Both the position numbers and the translations under genes were made by a program. The notes beneath the pieces were generated by a model that made no database searches, had not been told where the DNA came from, and worked only from the letters and a program-made list of their open reading frames with translations. DNA of 5,785 nt. Origin: an uncultured Clostridia bacterium (GTDB taxonomy: Bacteria; Bacillota; Clostridia; Oscillospirales; Acutalibacteraceae). Of the stretch, positions 1 to 5,752 are shown in pieces (position 1 is the stretch's first letter; every line of letters begins with the position of its first letter). The DNA is taken from NCBI GenBank assembly GCA_947168785.1, contig CAMVNL010000173.1, positions 1 to 5,785 of the forward strand, written 5' to 3'.

Positions 1-2
1 GA

Positions 3-19
3 GGTGTCCACTGGACACC
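3..19. repeat. Short perfect palindrome (hairpin) downstream of the M56 peptidase gene
   Basis: The sequence GGTGTCCACTGGACACC forms a 7-bp perfect stem with a 3-nt loop. It lies about 60 bases beyond the stop codon of the minus-strand peptidase gene, at the very edge of the window. Neither strand has a T-tract directly after the stem, so it is not a classical intrinsic terminator. It resembles the short dispersed palindromes found between genes in gut Clostridia, but its copy number cannot be seen here. The rest of bases 1-78 holds no gene. A weaker CGGG/CCCG stem at 54-66 is flanked on the wrong side by the A/T run for termination of the peptidase transcript. Confidence 0.55.
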
Positions 20-78
20 CGCGACGCAATACGATTCCGAGGGCGGCGCACGGCGGGTTTGCCCCGAAAAATCCCACG

Positions 79-3030
79 TTACAGCCCCAGCATCTCCCGC
101 AGGTCCTCCACGGTTACGTCGCCGTCGATGATCTTGCCGTCCTGCGCCCACAGGTAGCTGGAAAGCGGGTTCTGGAAGGGAACGACGGTGACTTTTTCCG
201 CCGGCAGGTCATAAAACGAGAGAATGACTTTCAGGTCCTCCGTCGTCAACTTGTTTTTTCCGGCTAACACCGCCTCGTTCTGCTCCATCAGCAGCTCGAC
301 CATCTGTTCGTCCGAATGGTCTTCCTGATGTTCCGCTACCCAGCCGCAATAGCCGTCGGCCCAGGGCCATACGTACACGTCCAGCCCCTTTTTTGCATTC
401 AGGGTGAACAGCGCCGGGTATTCCTGTGCAAGCCGCATCCGGCGCAGCATACGCGCGCCGCCGTCTTCGCCGAGATATTCCATATCACCGCCCTCGCCGC
501 GCAGTACGACGTTTCCGTCTTCGATCAGTACGACGTAGTTGCTGATTGCTTTCTGATCCATCGGATCGACCGCTTGCACGTGCAGCATCGGCGGGTCCGA
601 TTTGACGAAGGGGAACGACAGGTCAGAGTGGTCCGTCAGAAAGATGTTCTGATATTTCGGCTGCGTCAATCCCTCCGGGGTAACGGTGAAAATGAAGGTA
701 AACAGTCCGCTGGTGGGGCCGTAGCTCATCACGCACCGGTCCTGCACGCCGTCCCCGTCCACGTCACACACCCTCTCGTCGATCTTTGCCGACTCGATCC
801 AGTCCACGTCTATCTGTATGTCCTTTCCTTTTTCTACCGGCCCCACCGGCGCGGAATAGGTGGAAATGATCTCTCCCGTCTCTCCGTTGACGACGATTCG
901 CTCTACCGCAGGGGCGGGTCCTTCGCCGACGGGGGCTTTTTCATAGATGATCTGCTTCGCCTGCTCGTCATAGCTGACGCTGTAAAGATACCGCACGCCG
1001 TTTTCGATGCGCTCCTCGGTGCCGTAGAAGGGATAGTCGTCAAACCGGGGGTCTTCTGTCAGTTTGTTGCTGACCTCCGCGGAAACTCCGTGGTCGGAAA
1101 GGGTAGACAGCCCCGCTTCACTTGTCCTGCAGACGATGGAGAAATTACGACCGATGGATTTCAGGTAATTCTTTGCCTGTCTGACCAGTTCGTTCCAAAG
1201 CGCATCATTGTACCGGTCGCCGTGCTTGAGGATCTCGTTGGCGTATTTCTTCGGGAACAGCTCCTTGACGGAATCCGCGTACAGACCGCCGTCCTGCGCC
1301 CGTTCGATTTTACATTCGTCGCCGTCAAAGGTGAACACCGCGGGATATTGGCCGCCGCTGACCTCGGTGAAATAATCGTTGACAAAGCCGAACCAACACT
1401 CCCGCACCATGGCGTAGACAACGGTTTTGCCGTCCTTTATCTCCGTACAGTAGATATTGTGCGCCTCGGCGTAGTATTCGCCCTGCAGATAGCTTCCGCT
1501 CCGCTGTTCCTTCAGCGCCGCGAAGATCCGGCTGTTGATCCCCGCGTCCTGAGCGACCTCAGCCGATCCCTCGTCCGGCTCGTCCTCAGCGGATGGATAT
1601 ACCGCCATCACAATTTGATCCTCGATCCGGCACAGCTTTTTCAGGGTCCCGTTAACCGGATCAAATTGAAATACGTCGCTCCAGATGTTTTCGGCGTTTT
1701 TCTGTTCCGGCGCGTCCATCAGATAAACCGCCACGAAATACCGGTCGTCGCCGTTGTGGTTTTCAAAGATCCGCAAATCCTTGATATAACCTTCCAGATC
1801 TGCCACGGCTTCAAAGATGGCCCGGCGGATATCGGTGACCGGAACGTTTTTCCGCTCCCAGTCCACCAGCCCGACCTCTGAAATCATGTTTTTTACTTTA
1901 CCATTTTCCACGTATGAGATAAAGCAATCGTCCTTTGCGATATAGCAGATGTGCGCGTCAGTCACGTCGGCCATATTATCCGTGGGGGCTTCTGCCTCTA
2001 CCAGTCGGCCGCTTTTTGTGACGTCGAAAAACTGCGGAGATTCGACAAGACTCGCATATACCACCCGCACGCCGATGAGCTTGTCCTCTTTCTGTTTCGG
2101 GTTCGTCAAAAAGCACACCGCCAGCGCGACGCCAGCAATCACGGCGACCAGAATGATCCAGAAGGCCGGCTTTTTGTAGTTCAGTACGTTTTTCACCCTT
2201 TCTTTCACGCCAACTTCCCCGAAGGCCAGCGGGCAGGCGGCGATGGATCTCCGCTGCCTGCCGCAGTCCAGCAGCGTTTGGGAATAGAAGGCCTTTTCGT
2301 CCCTGTCCATGTCCCGGATCACCCGTTCGTCGCAGGCCAGCTCGATATCCCGGCACAGCAGGGCGTAGGCGATCCACAGCACCGGGTTGAACCAGTAGAC
2401 GGACAGCAGCAAAAACGCCAAGGGCTTTACCACGTGGTCGCCCCGTTTCAGGTGGGCTCTTTCGTGGGCGAGAATCATCTCCTTCTGCGCCTTGGAAAGG
2501 GAGGAGGGCAGATAGATACATGGCCGCAGCACCCCCAGCACGAAGGGGGCTTCCACGGTATCGGAAAGGTACACGCCCTTTTCATCCGAAACCGTCGCGC
2601 CGATCCGCCGTTTCAGTAGGATGGCGCTGACGATCATATATGCCAGCATCACCGCCGCCCCAGCCAGCCAGACCCAGGCCAGCAGCCCCAGCCAGTCGAA
2701 GGGCCTGGCGGAGGGAACGGAAACGGGCGTCGGCGGGATGAAATTTGAAAGGACGAAATACTCCGTGCTGCCGGAGACGGGCGCGGGATCCGCCGTTCCC
2801 GCCGCCGCGAACTGGCCCACGGTCTCCCGCACCGTGGAGGCACGGGGGATCAGGCTGATCGTGCTTTCAAACGAGAAGGGGAGCAGCAGCCGCAGCCCCA
2901 CGGTGGCCCACAGCGCGCAGGTCAGCCATTTTGGCAGCTTTTTGAAAACCGCCCGCACCAGCATCACCGCCACCGCCGTGATCGCCGCCGTCACGCTCAT
3001 ATTTAATAATGTAATGAAACACGCCGTCAT
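79..3030 (-). CDS. BlaR1/MecR1-type M56 family membrane zinc metallopeptidase with a very large C-terminal ectodomain
   Basis: Seen: 983 residues. Hydrophobic helices lie near residues 7-27, 36-53, 111-138 and 289-307, with a further hydrophobic stretch at 203-224 after the active site. The zinc motif HERAH is at 189-193 in the context AHERAHLKRGDH, and ELACDE at 230-235 probably supplies the third ligand; both are hallmarks of peptidase family M56. The start has a strong AAGGAGGAA ribosome binding site at 3038-3046, about 9 nt from the ATG. Known of the family: BlaR1 and MecR1 are membrane sensors that trigger cleavage of the partner repressor. Odd: BlaR1 is about 600 residues, whereas here about 670 residues follow the last membrane helix. 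They contain no recognisable STxK-type penicillin-binding active site. An EF-hand-like DVDGDGVQD (756-764) suggests a calcium-binding or beta-propeller-like segment. Inference: it inactivates the repressor encoded upstream after an extracellular signal. The family is firm; the ligand is unknown. Confidence 0.92.
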   Translation of the reverse strand: MTACFITLLNMSVTAAITAVAVMLVRAVFKKLPKWLTCALWATVGLRLLLPFSFESTISLIPRASTVRETVGQFAAAGTADPAPVSGSTEYFVLSNFIPPTPVSVPSARPFDWLGLLAWVWLAGAAVMLAYMIVSAILLKRRIGATVSDEKGVYLSDTVEAPFVLGVLRPCIYLPSSLSKAQKEMILAHERAHLKRGDHVVKPLAFLLLSVYWFNPVLWIAYALLCRDIELACDERVIRDMDRDEKAFYSQTLLDCGRQRRSIAACPLAFGEVGVKERVKNVLNYKKPAFWIILVAVIAGVALAVCFLTNPKQKEDKLIGVRVVYASLVESPQFFDVTKSGRLVEAEAPTDNMADVTDAHICYIAKDDCFISYVENGKVKNMISEVGLVDWERKNVPVTDIRRAIFEAVADLEGYIKDLRIFENHNGDDRYFVAVYLMDAPEQKNAENIWSDVFQFDPVNGTLKKLCRIEDQIVMAVYPSAEDEPDEGSAEVAQDAGINSRIFAALKEQRSGSYLQGEYYAEAHNIYCTEIKDGKTVVYAMVRECWFGFVNDYFTEVSGGQYPAVFTFDGDECKIERAQDGGLYADSVKELFPKKYANEILKHGDRYNDALWNELVRQAKNYLKSIGRNFSIVCRTSEAGLSTLSDHGVSAEVSNKLTEDPRFDDYPFYGTEERIENGVRYLYSVSYDEQAKQIIYEKAPVGEGPAPAVERIVVNGETGEIISTYSAPVGPVEKGKDIQIDVDWIESAKIDERVCDVDGDGVQDRCVMSYGPTSGLFTFIFTVTPEGLTQPKYQNIFLTDHSDLSFPFVKSDPPMLHVQAVDPMDQKAISNYVVLIEDGNVVLRGEGGDMEYLGEDGGARMLRRMRLAQEYPALFTLNAKKGLDVYVWPWADGYCGWVAEHQEDHSDEQMVELLMEQNEAVLAGKNKLTTEDLKVILSFYDLPAEKVTVVPFQNPLSSYLWAQDGKIIDGDVTVEDLREMLGL

Positions 3031-3062
3031 GAGCGGGTTCCTCCTTTTTTTATCAAATTGGA

Positions 3063-3089
3063 GTTTAGCGAGCGGATGGCTCGCTAAAC
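3063..3089. repeat. 11-bp perfect hairpin at the left end of the palindromic element
   Basis: GTTTAGCGAGC (3063-3073) and GCTCGCTAAAC (3079-3089) pair perfectly around a 5-nt loop. In the minus-strand operon transcript this hairpin would form about 30 nt upstream of the peptidase start codon, just before its ribosome binding site. The sequence after it on the minus strand (TCCAATTTGATA) is only weakly T-rich. It is therefore not a convincing terminator, but it could stabilise or attenuate the downstream message. Confidence 0.7.
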
Positions 3090-3210
3090 AGTCGTAAGTC
3101 GTGAGTCGTAAGTCGTAAGAAAAAGTTGTTTTGTAAGAATGGGAATCCGTTGATTTTCAACGTAATACAGGAACGCCCGAAGGGCTGCTTACGACTCACG
3201 ACTTACGACT
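3090..3210. repeat. 23-bp perfect inverted repeat made of GTCGTRA heptamers
   Basis: Bases 3090-3112 and 3188-3210 are exact reverse complements. The left array is GTCGTAA, GTCGTGA, GTCGTAA, GTCGTAA (3091-3118). The right array is TTACGAC, TCACGAC, TTACGAC, TTACGAC (3189-3216). Because each side has four near-identical units, the arms can also pair in a shifted register with a few mismatches. The loop between the arms is 75 nt and contains its own small hairpins. Confidence 0.85.
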
Positions 3211-3244
3211 TACGACTTGAGCCAACGGCTCGACAAATCCATCT

Positions 3245-3610
3245 TTACTGTCCCTGCCGGTATGCGTCGATCATCCGCTGGATCTCGTTTGCCTCTTCGT
3301 CGGAAAGAGACTTGCGGCTCATGAACGCCGCCACGAAGGCGGGCAGGGACCCCTGAAACGTCTCCTCCACAAACCGCTCGCTCTTGGCGGAATAGAAATC
3401 CTCCCGGGAGATCAGGGACGTGACCGTGCCGTTTTCATTCTGAAAAATGCCCTTTTCGCAGAGCTTGCGCAGCACCGTATAGGTGGTGGGCTTTTTCCAG
3501 TTCAATTGCTGCTGGCAGAGCTTTACCAACTCGCCGGACCCCACCGGCTCGTTCTCCCATACGATATCCGCGAACCGCGCCTGCACTTCGCCCAACTCAA
3601 AATCGATCAT
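3245..3610 (-). CDS. BlaI/MecI-type winged-helix transcriptional repressor
   Basis: Seen: 121 residues, the usual size for this family. The winged helix occupies roughly residues 5-70: helix residues ARFADIVWENEPV (11-23), a recognition helix around WKKPTTYTVLRKLCEKG (38-54), and a wing around 55-68. The C-terminal half (71-118) is a helical dimerisation region. Known of the family: it binds as a dimer to palindromic operators and is inactivated by cleavage triggered by the partner M56 protease. Aligned by eye with remembered Staphylococcus aureus BlaI, the Asn-Phe scissile bond falls at Ala95-Phe96, so Phe is kept and Asn is not. Start: the reading frame is open further upstream, but this ATG has a good ribosome binding site and matches the family's N-terminus, and the extension would cover the operators. 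The gene lies upstream of the peptidase gene on the same strand, 214 bases apart. It probably represses its own promoter. Confidence 0.93.
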   Translation of the reverse strand: MIDFELGEVQARFADIVWENEPVGSGELVKLCQQQLNWKKPTTYTVLRKLCEKGIFQNENGTVTSLISREDFYSAKSERFVEETFQGSLPAFVAAFMSRKSLSDEEANEIQRMIDAYRQGQ

Positions 3611-3618
3611 GTCTTTTA

Positions 3619-3627
3619 CTTCCCTTC
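3619..3627 (-). promoter_or_regulatory. Ribosome binding site that fixes the repressor start
   Basis: On the minus strand the purine run GAAGGGAAG lies 8 nt before the ATG at 3610. The alternative in-frame ATG at 3637 is preceded by AACGGTA and has no Shine-Dalgarno match. The ATG at 3721 would lie upstream of the predicted promoter. The 3610 start is therefore preferred. Confidence 0.65.
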
Positions 3628-3654
3628 GCTGCGGCATTTTACCGTTTTGTTGTG

Positions 3655-3671
3655 GTTTATTCTGAATAAAC
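3655..3671. promoter_or_regulatory. Operator-like palindrome O1 for the BlaI-type repressor
   Basis: GTTTATTCTGAATAAAC is a perfect 17-bp palindrome (8-bp arms around one central base). It lies just downstream of the predicted transcription start of the repressor operon. A second near-copy lies 27 bp away, centre to centre. Paired palindromes at the promoter are the normal arrangement of BlaI/MecI operators, although the staphylococcal TACA/TGTA core is absent. Assignment to this repressor is inferred from position and symmetry. Confidence 0.78.
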
Positions 3672-3680
3672 TCCGTTTTT

Positions 3681-3709
3681 AGTTTATCATGAATAAACCG
3701 CCTTGTCAA
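3681..3709 (-). promoter_or_regulatory. Sigma-A type promoter of the repressor-peptidase operon
   Basis: On the minus strand a perfect TTGACA -35 box (3704-3709) is followed by a 17-bp spacer and a TAAACT -10 box (3681-3686; 4 of 6 consensus). Transcription would begin near 3674, giving an untranslated leader of about 64 nt. O2 covers the -10 box and spacer, and O1 covers the first transcribed bases. This is textbook geometry for autorepression. Confidence 0.75.
3682..3698. promoter_or_regulatory. Operator-like palindrome O2 overlapping the repressor promoter
   Basis: GTTTATCATGAATAAAC matches O1 at 15 of 17 positions. Its right arm is identical to that of O1 and its left arm differs at two bases. 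It overlaps the -10 element and most of the -10/-35 spacer of the minus-strand promoter, so a protein bound here would block RNA polymerase. The weaker symmetry may mean lower affinity than O1. Confidence 0.75.
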
Positions 3710-3737
3710 GCCTTTTTTCAAAAAGACGAAAATATAC

Positions 3738-3766
3738 TTGTAAACGGCAGGCTGTTATGGTAAAAT
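3738..3766 (+). promoter_or_regulatory. Forward promoter for the DUF4838 gene
   Basis: A TTGTAA -35 box (3738-3743), a 17-bp spacer and a TAAAAT -10 box (3761-3766) are followed by a leader of about 58 nt. TGG directly before the -10 box forms an extended -10 (TGn) motif. The promoter diverges from the repressor promoter, with about 28 bp between the two -35 boxes. Neither full palindrome overlaps it. Confidence 0.55.
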
Positions 3767-3819
3767 AAAACAGATAAAATGAACATGCACGGTTATTTTT
3801 ATCACATTTATTCAAAAAA

Positions 3820-3826
3820 GAGGGAG
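3820..3826 (+). promoter_or_regulatory. Ribosome binding site of the DUF4838 gene
   Basis: The purine stretch GAGGGAG ends 4 nt before the ATG at 3831, with its GAGG core 7 nt away. The start is confirmed by the signal peptide that begins immediately at this ATG. Confidence 0.65.
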
Positions 3827-3830
3827 TATC

Positions 3831-5741
3831 ATGAAAAAAATCATCAGTCTGGCAATGGCGGTCTGTCTGCTGTTCGCGGCGCTGCCCTTTGCCTTCGCGG
3901 AGGAGGCCATCACAATGGACGCTGCCTGGTCTATCCTTGTCCCGTCCTCGCCCACGTCCTATGAGACCTTTGCGGCGAATAAACTGAAAACCGTCCTTTC
4001 CGAGGTGTTCGGCGCGGACGTGGCGATCGTCAGCGACGCGGCGGAAAAGTATATCGCCGTGGGCGCGGCGTCGCAGGCGGACGTGTCGGGGATCGCCGTC
4101 AACGGCTATCGGATCCAGGCCATCGGCGGCAACGTCCATATTAACGGCACCGGCGTGCGGGGCCTGCAGGAGGGCGCTTACCGCTTTTTGGAGGAGTTCT
4201 GCGGCAGAAAGGTCTATACGGAGAGCATCACGGTGCTTCCCACCGCTGACAGCATCGCCGTCCCCGCCGATACGGATATCGTCTACGAGCCCTTCTTTGA
4301 GTATGCCGATACCGACTGGCGCAGCCCCTGCGACGTGGAATACTCCATGGCAAACGGCCTCACCGGCGGCACCTACCGCCGCCTGCCTGCGGAGATGGGC
4401 GGCACGGTCAACTATCTCGGCGGCTTCTGCCACACCATGGGCGGCCTGTGCGAGACCGCGAAGTATAAAGACAGCCATCCCGAATATCTGGCGCTGCACG
4501 ACGGCGAGCGCACCATCGACCAGCCCTGCCTGACCAATCCGGAGGTGCTGGAGATCGCCAAAGCCAACGTGCTGAACCTGCTGGCAGGCGGCCACGATCC
4601 CGCCGCGTCGGTGCAGATCGTCTCCGTGACCCAAAACGACAACTACAACTACTGCGAGTGCGAGACCTGCAAGGCCTTTGAGGCGGCCCACGGGGGCGTG
4701 CAGTCCGCCACCATGATCAACTTCGTCAACCAGATCGCGGACGCGGTGAAGGAGGCCGGCTATGACAACGTGGCCATCGACACCTTCGCCTATCAGTACA
4801 CCCGCCAGGCCCCCACGGGCATCGTCCCGCGGGACAACGTGATCGTGCGGCTGTGCACCATCGAGTGCTGCTTCCTGCACGCGCTGGACGACCCCGCCTG
4901 CGAGCGCAACGTGGATCTGATGAAGGACCTGCACGACTGGGCCGCGATCTGCGACCGCATCTATGTGTGGGATTATACCACCAACTACAGCAATACCTGC
5001 ATCGTCTTCCCGGATTTCGACGTGATCCAGCGGAACATTCAGGTGTTCTATGAGAACAGCGTGAAGGGCGTGTACGAAGAAGGCAACTATTATATCCGCA
5101 ACTGCGATACCGAGTTCGGCGAGCTGCGGGCCTACATGATCGCCAAGAGCCTGCAGGATCCCTACTGCGATCTGGAGAAAGAGGTGGACGGCTTCCTTGC
5201 CGCCTATTACGGCCCCGGCTGGAAGCAGATCAAGACGATCGTCCGGATGCATCAGGAGAACACGGGCGAGCATATCGGCATCGGCGAAGGCCCCACGCAG
5301 AGCTTCACCTTCACCGACCGGCAGGTCGCCGTGATTGACGGTCTTTGGGAGAAGGCGTTGGAGGCCGCCGTCACCGACGAGCAGAAGGAGCACTTGGAAC
5401 GCTCCAATCTGGGCTGGCGTTTCTGGAAGTCCTCCGCCAAAAAGGGCGAATTCAGCATTCTGAACCCGATGCGGTTCGAGGAGAACAAGCAGCTGTTTGA
5501 GGATCTGCAGAAATTCGGCGTCCGCCAGATCAGCGAGGGCGGCTACGAAGACTATCTGGATTGCATTTGCATCCCTTACGTGCCCGCCAACGAGTGGAAT
5601 ACCTATGAAGCGGATGAATCCGGCGCCAGGGCGCGGCTGTTCTTCAGCAAGCTGCTGAGAAGATTTACCCCCCTGCTGTCTGCCTTCGGATTTTTCTATG
5701 ATATCTTCCGCGCGGTCAATGCGGAGGACCCGATCTGCTGA
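3831..5741 (+). CDS. Secreted, cysteine-rich DUF4838 domain protein (glycoside hydrolase-like)
   Basis: Seen: 636 residues. A Sec signal peptide (KK, hydrophobic core, likely cleavage after AFA at residue 23) shows export. Residues about 40-145 resemble the small alpha/beta domain placed before TIM barrels in GH20/GH67-type enzymes (SYETFAANKLKTVLSEVFG ... GVRGLQEGAYRFLEEFCG). Residues about 150-460 carry the DUF4838 core, including SVTQNDNYNYCECETC (265-280), a DTFAYQYTR strand (317-325) and GVYEEGNYY (413-421); E416 or E417 is a candidate catalytic acid, by analogy only. The mature protein has 19 cysteines, including CxCxxC (275, 277, 280), which is unusual for an exported protein. There is no LPXTG motif. 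The tail (603-628) is hydrophobic with an internal Arg pair, then ends AEDPIC. Known: DUF4838 proteins are common in bacterial carbohydrate-use loci, but the reaction is not established. It is divergent from the repressor gene and probably has its own promoter. The family is firm; a polysaccharide or glycoconjugate substrate is inferred. Confidence 0.88.
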   Translation: MKKIISLAMAVCLLFAALPFAFAEEAITMDAAWSILVPSSPTSYETFAANKLKTVLSEVFGADVAIVSDAAEKYIAVGAASQADVSGIAVNGYRIQAIGGNVHINGTGVRGLQEGAYRFLEEFCGRKVYTESITVLPTADSIAVPADTDIVYEPFFEYADTDWRSPCDVEYSMANGLTGGTYRRLPAEMGGTVNYLGGFCHTMGGLCETAKYKDSHPEYLALHDGERTIDQPCLTNPEVLEIAKANVLNLLAGGHDPAASVQIVSVTQNDNYNYCECETCKAFEAAHGGVQSATMINFVNQIADAVKEAGYDNVAIDTFAYQYTRQAPTGIVPRDNVIVRLCTIECCFLHALDDPACERNVDLMKDLHDWAAICDRIYVWDYTTNYSNTCIVFPDFDVIQRNIQVFYENSVKGVYEEGNYYIRNCDTEFGELRAYMIAKSLQDPYCDLEKEVDGFLAAYYGPGWKQIKTIVRMHQENTGEHIGIGEGPTQSFTFTDRQVAVIDGLWEKALEAAVTDEQKEHLERSNLGWRFWKSSAKKGEFSILNPMRFEENKQLFEDLQKFGVRQISEGGYEDYLDCICIPYVPANEWNTYEADESGARARLFFSKLLRRFTPLLSAFGFFYDIFRAVNAEDPIC

Positions 5742-5752
5742 ACCGCAGCGGT
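5742..5752. repeat. Small palindrome just after the DUF4838 stop codon
   Basis: ACCGCAGCGGT is an 11-bp palindrome immediately downstream of the TGA. The stem is short with a single-base centre and no T-tract follows, so it is a poor terminator candidate. The remaining tail (5753-5785) is AT-rich, with a TATAAT at 5771-5776 but no fitting -35 box. No gene is visible before the window ends. Confidence 0.3.

Larger units (their letters stand above)
3063..3237. repeat. MITE-like palindromic intergenic element between the repressor and peptidase genes
   Basis: The roughly 175-bp segment is built as a large imperfect inverted repeat. Each end has a hairpin related to the other (GAGCGGATGGCTC on the left; GAGCCGTTGGCTC when the right end is read in reverse complement). 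Inside each lies a tandem array of four GTCGTRA heptamers, inverted relative to the other end. The centre holds smaller hairpins at 3148-3162 (CGTTGA/TCAACG) and 3175-3185 (GCCC/GGGC). No transposase or protein is encoded, so it would be non-autonomous. A CAAAT copy just outside the left end (3054-3058) and another at the right end (3234-3238) could be a target duplication. However, the right copy overlaps the inverted repeat, so this is uncertain. It sits inside what should be one operon, which usually has little or no gap here. Confidence 0.75.

Noticed and set aside
54..66. CGGG/CCCG stem as terminator of the peptidase transcript
   Set aside because: On the minus strand the T-run precedes the stem rather than following it, and the stem is only 4 bp.
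502..536. 11-bp direct repeat CAGTACGACGT, 24 bp apart
   Set aside because: Both copies lie in frame within the peptidase gene and encode similar short strands. This looks like codon coincidence rather than a regulatory or mobile repeat.
316..1881. Open frame of 521 codons on the plus strand inside the peptidase gene
   Set aside because: It is antisense to the well-supported M56 gene, with no recognisable domain, promoter or ribosome binding site, and is best explained by codon bias.
3126..3356. Small plus-strand open frame starting inside the palindromic element
   Set aside because: It translates the repeat (giving TTYDLRL-like residues) and then runs antisense through the end of the repressor gene. 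It has no ribosome binding site and is a typical spurious product of this repeat.
3611..3721. Longer N-terminus for the repressor (37 extra residues)
   Set aside because: The extension would translate through both operators and the promoter itself, has no ribosome binding site at its ATG, and does not match the family's N-terminus.
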